A stretch of 64,000 nt of DNA from contig NZ_FWEX01000006.1 of assembly GCF_900170025.1 (NCBI RefSeq), forward strand, positions 100,668 to 164,667. The letters are read 5' to 3'. Below the pieces are notes generated by a model, which did not search any database, was not told where the DNA came from, and saw only the letters and a list, made by a program, of their open reading frames with translations. Shown piece by piece: positions 18,700-28,292 of this stretch. This DNA comes from Nitrospira sp. ND1. Its GTDB lineage: Bacteria > Nitrospirota > Nitrospiria > Nitrospirales > Nitrospiraceae. Positions within the stretch are counted from its first letter, which is position 1; the number at the start of each line of letters is the position of its first letter. The translations under genes and the position numbers were made by a program.

Positions 18700-21600
18700 A
18701 TGACCTCGATGCTCCTCACATTGCAGCGTGTGGTCCTATCGGCCGCCGGACTGGCTATCGCGTTCCCAGCCCTCACATTGCTCTGCTGGGCCTACGACCA
18801 TTCGATCCTGTACCATCTGCATACGTCTTTCCGCACACTGAAACCCACGACCATGTTGGCGGTCCTCTTCTGCGGCCTATCCCTCTGGTTGCAAGCTGAA
18901 GAGGGCGCCGTCACGACCGCACGGCGGTATGTTGCACAGGGCTCCGCGATCGTCGCCTGCCTGCTTGCCAGCCTGATCCTGTCGGAACACCTCCTTGCTC
19001 TCGACCTGGGAATCGACCTCTGGCGCATTGCCCTCCCGGAAATCTCCAGCGATGCACATCCTGGGCGCACGGCTCCTGCCACAGCCGTCGCCATTCTGAT
19101 GCTGGGACTGACACTGTTGTGGCTTGATACCAAACCGTTCGCGACATACTTCTTCGATCAGTCTGCCGCACTCATAGGAGGAACGATCGGCTGCATCGGG
19201 CTGGTCGGGTATTTGTACGGGGTTCAGAGCCTTTACAAAGTGGGGACCTTCTCATCCACCTCCGTCTATAGCGCCCTCCTGTTGGTGACATTGGGCCTGG
19301 GAATTCTCTGCGCGCGACCGGCGAGGGGCCTGATGGCCACCCTCACCAGCGAGAAGCTCGGGGGGGTGATGTTGCGACGTCTCCTGCCCTTCGCCGTCAT
19401 GCTGCCGATACTCGCCGGATGGATTCGCATTGCAGCCCAGCGGTCGGGGAAGTACGACTTCAATTTCGGCGTGGCACTGGCTGTGGCCGCTGTGATGCTG
19501 ATCATGCTGGCGTTCCTCTGGCTTCTGGCAGGAAGCCTGAACCACACCGACGGCCAGAAGAAACACATCATGCAAATTCTCCAACAGCGTGAAGCCCGGC
19601 ATCGCCTGGCGTTGAGAGCCGGCCGCATGGGCACATTTCACCAGGACCTCGACGACGAGTCGCTGGTGTTCTCCCCTGAACTTGAGGCCATTTTCGGCCT
19701 CCCTCCCATGAGCTTCGCCAGCACCTTCGCGGCCTTTCAACAACTGATTCATCCCGATGATCGACAACGGGTGCAGCAGACCGTTGCCGAGGCGGTTGAA
19801 AACAGGACCGCCTACGACCTTGAGTGCCGGATCCTTCGCACGAGCCCTCCCGGTGAGAGTTGGATTGCGGTGACCGGGCAGGTGCTCCCCGACTCGACCG
19901 GGCATCCGCGACAAATCACCGGCGTCATGTTCGACATTACCGAACGGAAACGATCGGAAACCGCGCTTCGACAGAGCGAAGAACAACTGCGGGTCGTCAC
20001 CGATGCGTTGCCCGGCCTCATCGCCTATGTGGACCGCGATGAACGATACCGTTTTGTGAACGCCGGATATGAACGGCATTTTGGACGGTCTCGTGAGCAG
20101 ATCGTCGGAAGCTCTGTCAAAGAACTCCTGCAACAGGATTATCCGCAAGTACAACGTTTCATCGAGCGGGTACTGGAGGGCGAGCAGATCTCATTCGAAA
20201 CTACCAGTCTTGGTGAGACCGACGAACAGACGCTCCTGGCGACCTATGTCCCGGAACGGACAGCCGGGGGAACAGTCGAAGGCTTCTATGTCCTCATCAC
20301 CAACATCACAGACCGGAAACGGACAGAGCAGGCCCTGAGGGAAAGCGAAGAACGGTTTCGACATCTTTTTGAGCAGGCTTCCGACGGTATCGTCATGGCG
20401 GATATGTCGGGCCATTACCTGGATGTGAATAGTCGGGCTTGTCACATGCTGGGATATTCTCGCGAAGAACTGCTCGGCATGGGCGTGACCGACCTGCTCG
20501 ATCCGCATGACTACAAACGCCTGCGGGAGATCAAGGCCGAGTTGCTGGAAGGACACCGTCATTCCGGTGAATGGAAGTTGCGCAGGAGGGACGGAGCGAC
20601 ACTGTCCGTGGAGATCAGTGCCAAACTCCAGCCCGACAGACGCTGGCATGCCATCGTCCGCGACATCACCGAACGCAAACGGGCCGAGGCCGGGCTGCGG
20701 GAGAGCGAAGCCCATTTCCGCATGTTGGCGGATGCCACTCCGGTGCTCGTTTGGATGGCGGGCACCGACACCCGCTGCACCTGGCTGAATCGATCGTGGC
20801 TTGAGTACACAGGCCGTCCCCTGGAAGACGAGCTCGGCAGCGGATGGACATCCGGCATTCATCCGGACGATCAGGCCGAGTACCTGCGAGTCTACAAAGC
20901 GCACTTCTCGCGGCACGAGCCGTTTGAAATGGAATACCGCCTCCGCCGTCAAGACGGGACCTATGGGTGGATTCTCGACCGGGGGGTGCCGCTCCTGACG
21001 CAGAACGGAGAATTCAGCGGGTACCTCGGCTCAGCCATCGACATCACCGACCGAAAGCATGCCGAAGAGCAGTTGCAGCAATGGACGGGCGAGTTGGAGA
21101 AGCGGGTGGATGAACGAACACAAGCGTTGGTGCGTTCACAGGAACGTCTTCGTGCCCTCGCCTCCGACCTCAGTGCGACCGAACAACAAGAACGCCGGCG
21201 GCTGGCGACGGAACTTCACGATTATCTGGCGCAATTGCTCGTGGTCGGGCGCATGAAACTGGGCCAGGCGAAACCGCACGTGCAAGATTCCAAGACCCTG
21301 CAACTCCTGAGCGAGGCGGATGACGTCCTCACGCAATCACTCAACTATACTCGTTTTCTCGTGGCGGAACTGAGCCCCCAGGTGCTCTATCAATTCGGCT
21401 TACCTGCGGCGCTCAAATGGCTAGGCGGCCAAATGAAAACCCATGGGCTGACCGTCATCGTCCATTGTGACCGCGATCATCTCCCCATGGACGAGGAAAG
21501 CGCGGTCATTCTCTACCAAAGTGTTCGGGAATTGCTGTTCAATGTCGTCAAGCATGCACGGACTACGGAGGCCGCCATTTCCCTCTCGTGCCGCACCCAT

Positions 21601-22245
21601 GACATCGTCACCATCACCGTCTCCGACCAGGGATGCGGATTCAATCTGTCGACAATGACGGAAACCGATCGGGCTCTCCCCGGCCGGTTCGGCCTGTTCA
21701 ATGTGCAAGAGCGCGTTGAGGCGATCGGCGGGCGTCTTAATTTGGATTCCACGGAAGGCAAGGGCACGACCGTCACGCTGACAGCCCCGATTGACGGCAA
21801 CTCCCAATCCGAGCCGGGGTCAGCGTCCTCCCGCGCGAAACAACGTGTCGCCGCGCCCGTTCCTCCTTCCGAACGGCTTCGCATCCTCCTCGTCGATGAC
21901 CACGAAATGGTTCGACAAGGCCTACGGAGCGTGCTGGACAACTACGAGGACCTGGAGGTTATCGGCGAAGCGGGTGACGGCGAGTCGGCGATCAGTATCG
22001 CCGCGGCGCTCAAGCCGGATGTCGTGGTGATGGATGTGAATATGCCGAGGATCGACGGGATTGAAGCGACCCGCCGCATCGTCTCAGCGCAACCCGACAT
22101 CGTCGTGATCGGATTGTCGGTTCAGAACGAACACCATGTAGAAGAGGCCATGACCAGAGCCGGGGCGGCGGTCTTTGTGACAAAAGAACGCGCCGCCGGC
22201 CAGCTCTATGAAGCAATCGTGCGCACAGTTCGCACGAGAAAGTAG
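18700..22245 (+). CDS. Membrane-anchored multi-PAS histidine kinase with C-terminal receiver
   Basis: This 1181-residue protein begins with about seven or eight hydrophobic segments (residues 5-280) forming a membrane sensor region. Four PAS/PAC units follow between about 300 and 800, each ending in an ITERKR/ITDRKH-type signature. Then come a NarX-type core with ELHDYLAQ (H840), HATPase (930-1030) and a NarL-like receiver (1060-1181, D1112) with no DNA-binding domain. It is the fourth kinase of this subtype in the island and the only one of the four with a membrane domain. Its end is convergent with the small DUF1328 gene. Confidence 0.9.
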   Translation: MTSMLLTLQRVVLSAAGLAIAFPALTLLCWAYDHSILYHLHTSFRTLKPTTMLAVLFCGLSLWLQAEEGAVTTARRYVAQGSAIVACLLASLILSEHLLALDLGIDLWRIALPEISSDAHPGRTAPATAVAILMLGLTLLWLDTKPFATYFFDQSAALIGGTIGCIGLVGYLYGVQSLYKVGTFSSTSVYSALLLVTLGLGILCARPARGLMATLTSEKLGGVMLRRLLPFAVMLPILAGWIRIAAQRSGKYDFNFGVALAVAAVMLIMLAFLWLLAGSLNHTDGQKKHIMQILQQREARHRLALRAGRMGTFHQDLDDESLVFSPELEAIFGLPPMSFASTFAAFQQLIHPDDRQRVQQTVAEAVENRTAYDLECRILRTSPPGESWIAVTGQVLPDSTGHPRQITGVMFDITERKRSETALRQSEEQLRVVTDALPGLIAYVDRDERYRFVNAGYERHFGRSREQIVGSSVKELLQQDYPQVQRFIERVLEGEQISFETTSLGETDEQTLLATYVPERTAGGTVEGFYVLITNITDRKRTEQALRESEERFRHLFEQASDGIVMADMSGHYLDVNSRACHMLGYSREELLGMGVTDLLDPHDYKRLREIKAELLEGHRHSGEWKLRRRDGATLSVEISAKLQPDRRWHAIVRDITERKRAEAGLRESEAHFRMLADATPVLVWMAGTDTRCTWLNRSWLEYTGRPLEDELGSGWTSGIHPDDQAEYLRVYKAHFSRHEPFEMEYRLRRQDGTYGWILDRGVPLLTQNGEFSGYLGSAIDITDRKHAEEQLQQWTGELEKRVDERTQALVRSQERLRALASDLSATEQQERRRLATELHDYLAQLLVVGRMKLGQAKPHVQDSKTLQLLSEADDVLTQSLNYTRFLVAELSPQVLYQFGLPAALKWLGGQMKTHGLTVIVHCDRDHLPMDEESAVILYQSVRELLFNVVKHARTTEAAISLSCRTHDIVTITVSDQGCGFNLSTMTETDRALPGRFGLFNVQERVEAIGGRLNLDSTEGKGTTVTLTAPIDGNSQSEPGSASSRAKQRVAAPVPPSERLRILLVDDHEMVRQGLRSVLDNYEDLEVIGEAGDGESAISIAAALKPDVVVMDVNMPRIDGIEATRRIVSAQPDIVVIGLSVQNEHHVEEAMTRAGAAVFVTKERAAGQLYEAIVRTVRTRK

Positions 22246-22254
22246 GAGCGGCCT

Positions 22255-22422
22255 TTAGACGGCGGGAGGGCGCTTGCCCATCACCATGCCGATCACCGCC
22301 AGAATCAGAAATACGACAAACAGCACATAGGCGATATGGGTCGCGGTCCCCGCCACACCGCTCACTCCCAACACCCCCGCGATCAGCCCGATGACTAAAA
22401 ATGTCACAGCCCAGCTCAACAT
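22255..22422 (-). CDS. DUF1328 small membrane protein
   Basis: A 55-residue protein (start MLSWAVTFLV, end GKRPPAV) with two transmembrane helices matching the DUF1328 family of tiny inner-membrane proteins. GAGGTG lies about 6 bases before the ATG. The family often appears among stress-induced envelope genes; its molecular function is unknown. It converges on the 18700 kinase gene, whose stop lies 9 bases away. Confidence 0.8.
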   Translation of the reverse strand: MLSWAVTFLVIGLIAGVLGVSGVAGTATHIAYVLFVVFLILAVIGMVMGKRPPAV

Positions 22423-22474
22423 GATGGCACCTCATCTGAAATGGTGGACGATACGCTTGCACCGCATGGAACCT

Positions 22475-22645
22475 CTATGAATGCAATGGATGCTTCGTGG
22501 CGCAGCCCTTGTGCCCGCAGGCACAGGCTCCGCTGGGAGCCGACGAACTGCGACAGGCGTCGGAACAAAACTCCCGCCCCTTCTCAGCAGGGCAGGAACA
22601 TCCGGGATGCGCACAGGATTTCTGTCCACTGGCGGGATCTGGCAT
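22475..22645 (-). CDS. Bacterial metallothionein-like protein
   Basis: This 56-residue reading frame has eight cysteines and several histidines: CAHPGCSCP, then FCSDAC, then GACACGHKGCATKH. The order CxHxxCxC, (Y/F)CSxxC, CxCGHxxC resembles the SmtA-type bacterial metallothioneins, which bind zinc, cadmium or copper through Cys and His. A strong AAGGAGG site lies upstream; of two adjacent ATGs (22648 and 22645) the second has the better spacing. It lies between DUF1328 and an outer-membrane protein gene, all on the minus strand. A metal-buffering role fits the copper-storage protein at 3427. Confidence 0.8.
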   Translation of the reverse strand: MPDPASGQKSCAHPGCSCPAEKGREFCSDACRSSSAPSGACACGHKGCATKHPLHS

Positions 22646-22814
22646 CATGACCTCCTTCCAGACGACCGAGGCCGTCTTTCATGACGGAGTTGCGGAACCG
22701 AACGAACACCCATAAGCACCACGGGTCCCACCGAGAAGGCGAGCGGCACAGCTCGATACGTTTCTACCGCCGGTCCTCTCATCAGAAAAACGGGCCGCTC
22801 ATCGCAGGCTTGGA

Positions 22815-23897
22815 TCAGAACCAGAGATGGACTCCCATTCCGATCCATTCGACTTTTTGTGTGAACAGTTGTCCGTCCGGACTGGGGCCGGAAAAGTATT
22901 CGGCTAAGACCTGGAGCTTTCTATCGCCGATCCGGGCATTCTCAAACTGCAACCCTCCCATGATCGATTGGGCGACATTCCAATTCGTGCGAGCGTTGGC
23001 TTGAAAATCCGCATAGACGACCGGCCGCACCTTGCCGCCGAAGAACAACCAGGGACTCTTGAACTCGACTCCTCCCTGGCTCGTTTCCCGGCCGAGGGTG
23101 CTGGGATCCTTTCTGACGATGGTACCGACCCCACCGTAGACTCTCAGCCATGTCGTCAGGTCATACGACACCTTGAGATCGATCTCTTCATAACTCAGAT
23201 TGATTCTGGCGACCTGGGCATTGTTGAGGAGAAACTCATCGCCTAAATGCGAACTCTGGTGACGAACCCGGAAGAACCCGGAGAGTTTATCCGCGCGATA
23301 ACTGGCCAATAACCCGACCATATAGTCGGCATTGATCAAATCGATGGACCGTTTCTCCGTATCGAAGACGCCGAACACCCCCGCCTGCATCCCCAATTCC
23401 CATTGTCCGTCGAACGGAGCGGCGTTCCGGTAGAAGGCAAACGATTCACCGAACGCGCTGGCAAATTCCTTCCCGGATGAAAGATTGTGATAGGCCGCGC
23501 CGAAGTGTGGCCACCTCAGGTCCGCGTGCAGGGGATCCACGAGCAATCCCCGCGGCAGGAACTTTGATTCTGCTTCCGGCGTCACCGCCCGCGCTGCGGT
23601 GCCCCCCGACGACGGCACCGGCTCTTTCCCCGCCTGAACATCGGCCCTCACCACGCCGGGTATCTGCTCTAACGCTCTGACGATCTTGGAAGGGTCTTCT
23701 CCTCCCAATCGTTTGACCTGTACGGTGACGGCGCCACTGTCTACTTCTATCACCGCTCCAGAAAGGTGAAACTCGTGCTCCAGGGTAGCGGCCGCATAGC
23801 CCGCGATATACTCATCGGAGCCGGCGGCCGCCGCCCCCGCCGCAACGAACGCGCAGGTCACACACGCGAGGAGCACCACCTTCCATGGAGGGATCAT
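22815..23897 (-). CDS. DUF1207-type exported protein with N-terminal BON-like segment
   Basis: The 360 residues start with a signal peptide (KVVLLACVTCAFVAAGAAAAG). Residues 30-95 resemble a BON/secretin-like alpha-beta unit (VTVQVKRLGGEDPSKIVRALEQIPGV, given here only as its two halves' span). The rest is rich in amphipathic beta strands, ends in WF and resembles DUF1207 outer-membrane proteins. AGGAG precedes the ATG. It is probably an outer-membrane beta-barrel or periplasmic envelope protein of unknown role. Confidence 0.65.
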   Translation of the reverse strand: MIPPWKVVLLACVTCAFVAAGAAAAGSDEYIAGYAAATLEHEFHLSGAVIEVDSGAVTVQVKRLGGEDPSKIVRALEQIPGVVRADVQAGKEPVPSSGGTAARAVTPEAESKFLPRGLLVDPLHADLRWPHFGAAYHNLSSGKEFASAFGESFAFYRNAAPFDGQWELGMQAGVFGVFDTEKRSIDLINADYMVGLLASYRADKLSGFFRVRHQSSHLGDEFLLNNAQVARINLSYEEIDLKVSYDLTTWLRVYGGVGTIVRKDPSTLGRETSQGGVEFKSPWLFFGGKVRPVVYADFQANARTNWNVAQSIMGGLQFENARIGDRKLQVLAEYFSGPSPDGQLFTQKVEWIGMGVHLWF

Positions 23898-23983
23898 TCC
23901 CTTCGGACTCCTCTCAGAGTCATGCCCGATCCAGACCGTCTCCGCCTGTTATCCAGAATCACAGATCGAACCATAGCCACACC

Positions 23984-24583
23984 CTAGAAATGGAAGTTGA
24001 GGCCGACCGTGACCATGTGACCATTGTCCTGGAACTTCTTGTCCACGATGTTCTGGTCTCGAGACTCAATCTTTTCCAGCCAGATGTAGCGATAGGTGCT
24101 ATCGATCGAGACGTGCTTATTGAAGAAGAATTGCAGACCGCCACCGGCATGCGCGCCGAACCGGTTCTGCGTGTCGTCGAACCCGCCCGGTCCTTTCACC
24201 GTCGTGTAGTGCCAGCCGCCACCGCCCAACAGAAACGGAGCCAGCCTTGTGGTACCCAGGGGATAGATCAACGCCGACACCATCACCGGATAGCTGTGCA
24301 CCCGTGTGTCGCCGATATCATTCCTGCGATAATCCACCGAACCTTCAAATGCGAAGTACCGGGACGGGTGGAGCCGCACCTGCCCGCCTCCGAACCAGCG
24401 GCTCGACCCGTCTTTAGGATCGACATAGGTGGCGCGACCACCGATGGAGAGCAGCCCGATATCGATTTGCTCAAACAGCCCTTTATCGTCCGCAGCCTGC
24501 GCACCCGTGGGGGCGGCCATGCTGCCGACTGCGAGTGTCAACCCCAATACAACCATAAGTATCGAAGGGGAAACTGTTTTCAT
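23984..24583 (-). CDS. Outer-membrane beta-barrel protein (OmpW/OmpA-barrel-like)
   Basis: A 199-residue protein with a signal peptide ending near AQA/AD, alternating amphipathic strands and a terminal LNFHF typical of small eight-stranded barrels assembled by the BAM complex. AGAGGAG lies upstream of the ATG. Its ligand is unknown. It precedes the DUF1207-like gene by 86 bases on the same strand, so the two may be co-expressed. Confidence 0.72.
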   Translation of the reverse strand: MKTVSPSILMVVLGLTLAVGSMAAPTGAQAADDKGLFEQIDIGLLSIGGRATYVDPKDGSSRWFGGGQVRLHPSRYFAFEGSVDYRRNDIGDTRVHSYPVMVSALIYPLGTTRLAPFLLGGGGWHYTTVKGPGGFDDTQNRFGAHAGGGLQFFFNKHVSIDSTYRYIWLEKIESRDQNIVDKKFQDNGHMVTVGLNFHF

Positions 24584-24617
24584 TGTTCACTCCTCTCTGA
24601 ATGTGTCGTGTAGGGCA

Positions 24618-24977
24618 TCATGAGGACGTTTGCTCTCGTTGAGTGCCGTGGGTGTCGAACCATTCATCGACCCAGCGCTTGACATCCTCGCGCCGGTCGC
24701 CGTATCGCTCCTGGATCTTACCTTCCAGTTTATCGACGCTTCCTTCGATCGCCAGGAGATCGTCGTCGGTAAAGTCACCCCACTTCTGCTTCAATTCCCC
24801 CTTGAACTGTTTCCATTTTCCTTGTAACTGGTCCTGGTTGACTGCCACCGTGACAGTGCCCGGGTGTTCGTCAGCCCCATGTGTGCTGCCGAAGGATCGG
24901 TCGCCGGCCTGGCTCAGACCCGATGTCAGGACCATGCCTGTCAGAGTCATCGAAAGCAGCCTCATCCTGAGTTTCAT
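24618..24977 (-). CDS. CsbD-family protein with signal peptide
   Basis: The 119 residues carry an N-terminal signal (MKLRMRLLSMTLTGMVL) and a C-terminal CsbD domain (QLQGKWKQFKGELKQKWG...ERYGDRRE). CsbD proteins are small, abundant stress proteins of unknown mechanism, usually cytoplasmic; an exported version is less usual. GGAGGAGAGAGG precedes the ATG. A cytoplasmic paralogue lies at 25390-25629. Confidence 0.82.
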   Translation of the reverse strand: MKLRMRLLSMTLTGMVLTSGLSQAGDRSFGSTHGADEHPGTVTVAVNQDQLQGKWKQFKGELKQKWGDFTDDDLLAIEGSVDKLEGKIQERYGDRREDVKRWVDEWFDTHGTQREQTSS

Positions 24978-25043
24978 GGCCTCTCTCCTCCGCTACATCG
25001 CGTGGCGCGCGCCGGCCTGCGCGGCCGGCACGCCCGTCTCCAT

Positions 25044-25322
25044 CTAGTGATCGATTTTCGTTTGACCACTCTGCGCATCGACATACACCTTCTGCGTCTT
25101 GTTGTTGGCGTCGACGATCTCCACTTCGTAGACGGTTCGGCCGTCCTCCTTTCCGATCTCCGCTTCGACAGCCTTACCCGGCACCGCCTTCAACGCGTGC
25201 CGGACGGCGTCTTCAAGCGTGACCGTCGCAGTGGAGGCCAACTGCTTGTTGGTTTCGAACAATGCCCAGGCGGGACTCGCCAGGACTCCGGACATCAACG
25301 CCATCGCAATAATTTTTTTCAT
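25044..25322 (-). CDS. PepSY-domain exported protein
   Basis: A 92-residue protein with a signal peptide (MKKIIAMALMSGVLASPAWA) and one PepSY domain (VTLEDAVRHALKAVPG..VEAEI...YEVEIVDANNKTQKVYVD), a fold thought to bind or inhibit peptidases or sense envelope ligands. AAGGAG precedes the ATG. It lies between the two CsbD genes on the same strand. Confidence 0.8.
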   Translation of the reverse strand: MKKIIAMALMSGVLASPAWALFETNKQLASTATVTLEDAVRHALKAVPGKAVEAEIGKEDGRTVYEVEIVDANNKTQKVYVDAQSGQTKIDH

Positions 25323-25389
25323 CTCGAGTGCTCCTTGTTATGCTTGTTATGTATGATTGATCTGATATTCAATGAAGACAGGCCCACCG

Positions 25390-25629
25390 TCAACGCTGGG
25401 GTTGAGCCTGGCGTCCTTCGGTGCGCGGCTTGCCCTGTTGCGCGTACCAGTCGTCGGCCCATTTCACCACTTCTTCCTTCTTGTCGCCGTAGCGTTCCTG
25501 GACCCGCCCGACAAATTTGTCGTAATCGCCTTCGACCTGCATCAGGTCGTCGTCAGTGAGCGTGCCCCACTGTTTTTTCACTTCGCCTTTGAACTGCACC
25601 CACTTTCCTTTGAATTGATCGGTATTCAT
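25390..25629 (-). CDS. CsbD-family stress protein
   Basis: A 79-residue cytoplasmic CsbD protein (FKGKWVQFKGEVKKQWG, ERYGDKKEEV). AAGGAGG precedes the ATG, which overlaps the stop of the upstream small gene as ATGA, so translation is probably coupled. The domain is clearly paralogous to that of the exported CsbD at 24618. Confidence 0.85.
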   Translation of the reverse strand: MNTDQFKGKWVQFKGEVKKQWGTLTDDDLMQVEGDYDKFVGRVQERYGDKKEEVVKWADDWYAQQGKPRTEGRQAQPQR

Positions 25630-25859
25630 CGTGATCCTCCTTGTTGTGATGTCATCGCTGCGGAAGCAGGCGACGCTGATATCGCCGCATCTCCGCCTCG
25701 CCTTTGCTGGGCGGCCTCTCGAAACACCCGATGATCCGGGGTCCGGAAAGCCAAGCCGGTCCTGCCGCCACGGTAAAGCACGACGGTGTTCCTGCCGTCA
25801 TCTTCACCGGTCCTGACGACGACCGTCTGCTTGACTCCTTTGAATTTCAGATGTTTCAT
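25626..25859 (-). CDS. Small conserved-looking protein upstream of csbD
   Basis: Using the ATG at 25859 (GGAGG 8 bases upstream) gives 77 residues beginning MKHLKFKGVKQTVVVRTGED. The first half looks like a compact beta unit; the last 25 residues are Ala/Ser/Gln-rich and probably disordered. Family not recognised. Its stop overlaps the csbD start, supporting a real gene in a stress-gene cluster. Confidence 0.6.
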   Translation of the reverse strand: MKHLKFKGVKQTVVVRTGEDDGRNTVVLYRGGRTGLAFRTPDHRVFREAAQQRRGGDAAISASPASAAMTSQQGGSR

Positions 25860-25913
25860 CGGCGCCTCCATGCTGTACATGCTTGTTATATCTCTCAGGG
25901 CTTCCGGCCAGGA

Positions 25914-25930
25914 CTGGACATACCCCTAGT
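25914..25930 (-). promoter_or_regulatory. Degenerate CTAG-box copy
   Basis: Forward sequence CTGGAC-ATACC-CCTAGT, almost identical to the copy at 3296. It lies 54 bases before the minus-strand start at 25859, but its orientation relative to that gene is opposite to the strong sites. Confidence 0.3.
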
Positions 25931-26098
25931 TTTTACAGCGGCTTACCCCGGACGATCGCATCCGCATATACGTACTTCATCTATTCCTTCGCACGATGAT
26001 GAGGTCGAGCACACTCGGCTCGGCCGATCAGCCGGCCGGCACAAACATAGACATGACGTTGTTCGTGAATAAGGGCAGTCGGCCCGGGTGCGGAAGGA

Positions 26099-28240
26099 TC
26101 ACGCGCCGTGTACAGACTCCCGGCAAAGGATCGCCATGGAGCGGGCTTCGATGGTGTATGGCTCGCCGCCCTTGAATACAGCGCTCGATCGACGAGGTGT
26201 AGGATCGCAGGTATCCAACATCAGGACCCAGGAGGTGCGCTCATCGCATGCCGGCAGGACAAATGGAATAGATTCATGATGGGCGTTGAAGAGTAAGACA
26301 ACCGTATCGTCGACGATGGCGTTGCCTCGTGCATCCTTTTCTTCGATGGCGTCGCCGGCGAGGACGAGGCCGATGGCTCTCAAGTGCCCCTGATTCCAAT
26401 CGGCCTCATCCATTTCTTTGCCGTCCGAGTGCAACCAGACAATGTCTGTGATGTCGGACCCGTGGATCCGCCGCCCTTGAAAGAAACGCCGGCGACGAAA
26501 CACCGGATGGTCCTGCCGCAAGGCAATGAGCCGGCGGACGAACGTCAGCAAGGTCCGGTTCTCCCGGCTGAGGTCCCAGTTGTGCCAACTGATTTCATTG
26601 TCCTGACAGTAGGCATTATTGTTCCCGAGCTGCGTCCGGCCGATCTCATCACCGCCGCACAACATCGGCACCCCCTGCGAGAGGAGCAGAGTGGCCAACA
26701 TGTTGCGTTTCTGGCGACGACGGAGTTCCAGCACGTCCCGATCCTCAGTCGGTCCTTCCGCCCCGCAGTTCCAGCTCAAATTGTCGTTATGGCCGTCCTG
26801 GTTATTCTCGCCGTTGGCCTCATTATGTTTTTCGTTGTAGGACACAAGATCCTGCAAGCTGAATCCGTCATGCGCTGTGATGAAGTTGATGCTGGCAAAC
26901 GGGCGTCGCCCGCTCATCTCGTAGAGATCGCTGCTGCCGGAAAGCCGATATGCCAGCTCGGCAACCTGCCCTCCGTCTCCCTTCCAATACCGGCGGATCG
27001 CATCACGGTACTTTCCGTTCCATTCAGCCCAGCCGACAGGGAAATTACCGACCTGGTATCCGCCCGCCCCGAGATCCCAGGGTTCGGCAATCAGCTTCAC
27101 CTGCGACAGCACCGGGTCCTGGTGAATGATATCGAAGAAGGCGCTGAGGCGATCCACCTCATGCAGTTCACGGGCAAGCGTGGAGGCCAGATCGAACCGG
27201 AACCCGTCTACATGCATGTCCAGCACCCAATACCGCAAACTGTCCATAATCAACTGCAGCGTTCTCGGATGACGCACATTCAGGCTGTTTCCACAGCCGG
27301 TGTAATCCATGTAGTAACGCGGATCGTCGCCCATCAGCCTGTAATAGGCGGCATTGTCGATTCCGCGAAACGACAGCGTCGGCCCGAGATGGTTGCCCTC
27401 AGCGGTGTGGTTATAGACCACGTCAAGAATCACCTCGATACCGGCGCTGTGTAACGTCTTGACCATCGTCTTAAATTCACGCACATGCCGGCCTCGAACC
27501 GGAGACAGGGCATACCGCATGTCCGGCGCGAAGAACCCGATGGTGTTATACCCCCAATAGTTCGTGAGTCCCTGGTCGGTCAAATGTTTGTCCTGCACCG
27601 CATGGTGTACCGGGAGAAGCTCGACGGCTGTCACACCCAGCCCCTGCAAATATTCGATGACGGGCGGGGTCGAGAGTCCGGCGTAGGTACCGCGCAAATG
27701 CTCCGGCACATCCGGATGACGAGCGGTAAATCCTTTGACATGCACTTCGTAGATGACCGTCTTCGACCAGGGTGTACGGAGCAGATGGTCGCCTCCCCAG
27801 CTGAATGCTTGATCGATCACCACACACTTCGGACTCTCGTCGGCATTGTCGCGATCGTCCCTCGCCAGATCTCCCTCCGGGTCGCCGATGCGATATCCGA
27901 ACATGCGATCGGACAATCGGATCGTGTCGGCGATGGATTTGGCATAGGGATCGATCAGCAGCTTAGAGGGGTTGAATCGATGCCCGGCGCCGGGCTCATA
28001 GGGCCCATCCACACGATAACCGTAATGGAGGCCGGGGCGACCCTCCGGCAGGTAGGCGTGCCAGGTTTGATTGGTCCGTTCCTCCAGCCGAATCCGGTGG
28101 GATTCTTTCGAAGCATCCGGCCCATCGAACAGGCACAACTCCACCGACGTGGCATTCTCCGAAAAGAGAGCGAAATTGACCCCCTCCCCGTCCCACGTGG
28201 CTCCCAGCGGATAGGGTCGGCCCGGCCATACCTTCATCAT
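26099..28240 (-). CDS. glgX: Glycogen debranching enzyme GlgX/TreX
   Basis: This 713-residue GH13 isoamylase-type enzyme hydrolyses alpha-1,6 branches in glycogen or limit dextrins. It has an N-terminal CBM48-like domain ([20 protein letters not shown]), then the catalytic barrel with nucleophile Asp in [10 protein letters not shown], acid Glu in LIAEPWDLG and the conserved HD pair in ITAHDGFSL. Length is normal. GGAG precedes the ATG pair. It lies apart from treY-glgC (39494-43672) but belongs to the same alpha-glucan/trehalose metabolism; TreX/TreY/TreZ normally act together on glycogen. Confidence 0.95.
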   Translation of the reverse strand: MMKVWPGRPYPLGATWDGEGVNFALFSENATSVELCLFDGPDASKESHRIRLEERTNQTWHAYLPEGRPGLHYGYRVDGPYEPGAGHRFNPSKLLIDPYAKSIADTIRLSDRMFGYRIGDPEGDLARDDRDNADESPKCVVIDQAFSWGGDHLLRTPWSKTVIYEVHVKGFTARHPDVPEHLRGTYAGLSTPPVIEYLQGLGVTAVELLPVHHAVQDKHLTDQGLTNYWGYNTIGFFAPDMRYALSPVRGRHVREFKTMVKTLHSAGIEVILDVVYNHTAEGNHLGPTLSFRGIDNAAYYRLMGDDPRYYMDYTGCGNSLNVRHPRTLQLIMDSLRYWVLDMHVDGFRFDLASTLARELHEVDRLSAFFDIIHQDPVLSQVKLIAEPWDLGAGGYQVGNFPVGWAEWNGKYRDAIRRYWKGDGGQVAELAYRLSGSSDLYEMSGRRPFASINFITAHDGFSLQDLVSYNEKHNEANGENNQDGHNDNLSWNCGAEGPTEDRDVLELRRRQKRNMLATLLLSQGVPMLCGGDEIGRTQLGNNNAYCQDNEISWHNWDLSRENRTLLTFVRRLIALRQDHPVFRRRRFFQGRRIHGSDITDIVWLHSDGKEMDEADWNQGHLRAIGLVLAGDAIEEKDARGNAIVDDTVVLLFNAHHESIPFVLPACDERTSWVLMLDTCDPTPRRSSAVFKGGEPYTIEARSMAILCRESVHGA

Positions 28241-28292
28241 GTCTCCGTTTCAATCACAGGGTGAACCGAGGCAACCGTCGTGGGAAACCGGG

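Noticed and set aside
26384-27454. Plus-strand open frame (356 codons) opposite glgX
   Set aside because: Antisense to conserved GH13 motifs with no recognisable domain.
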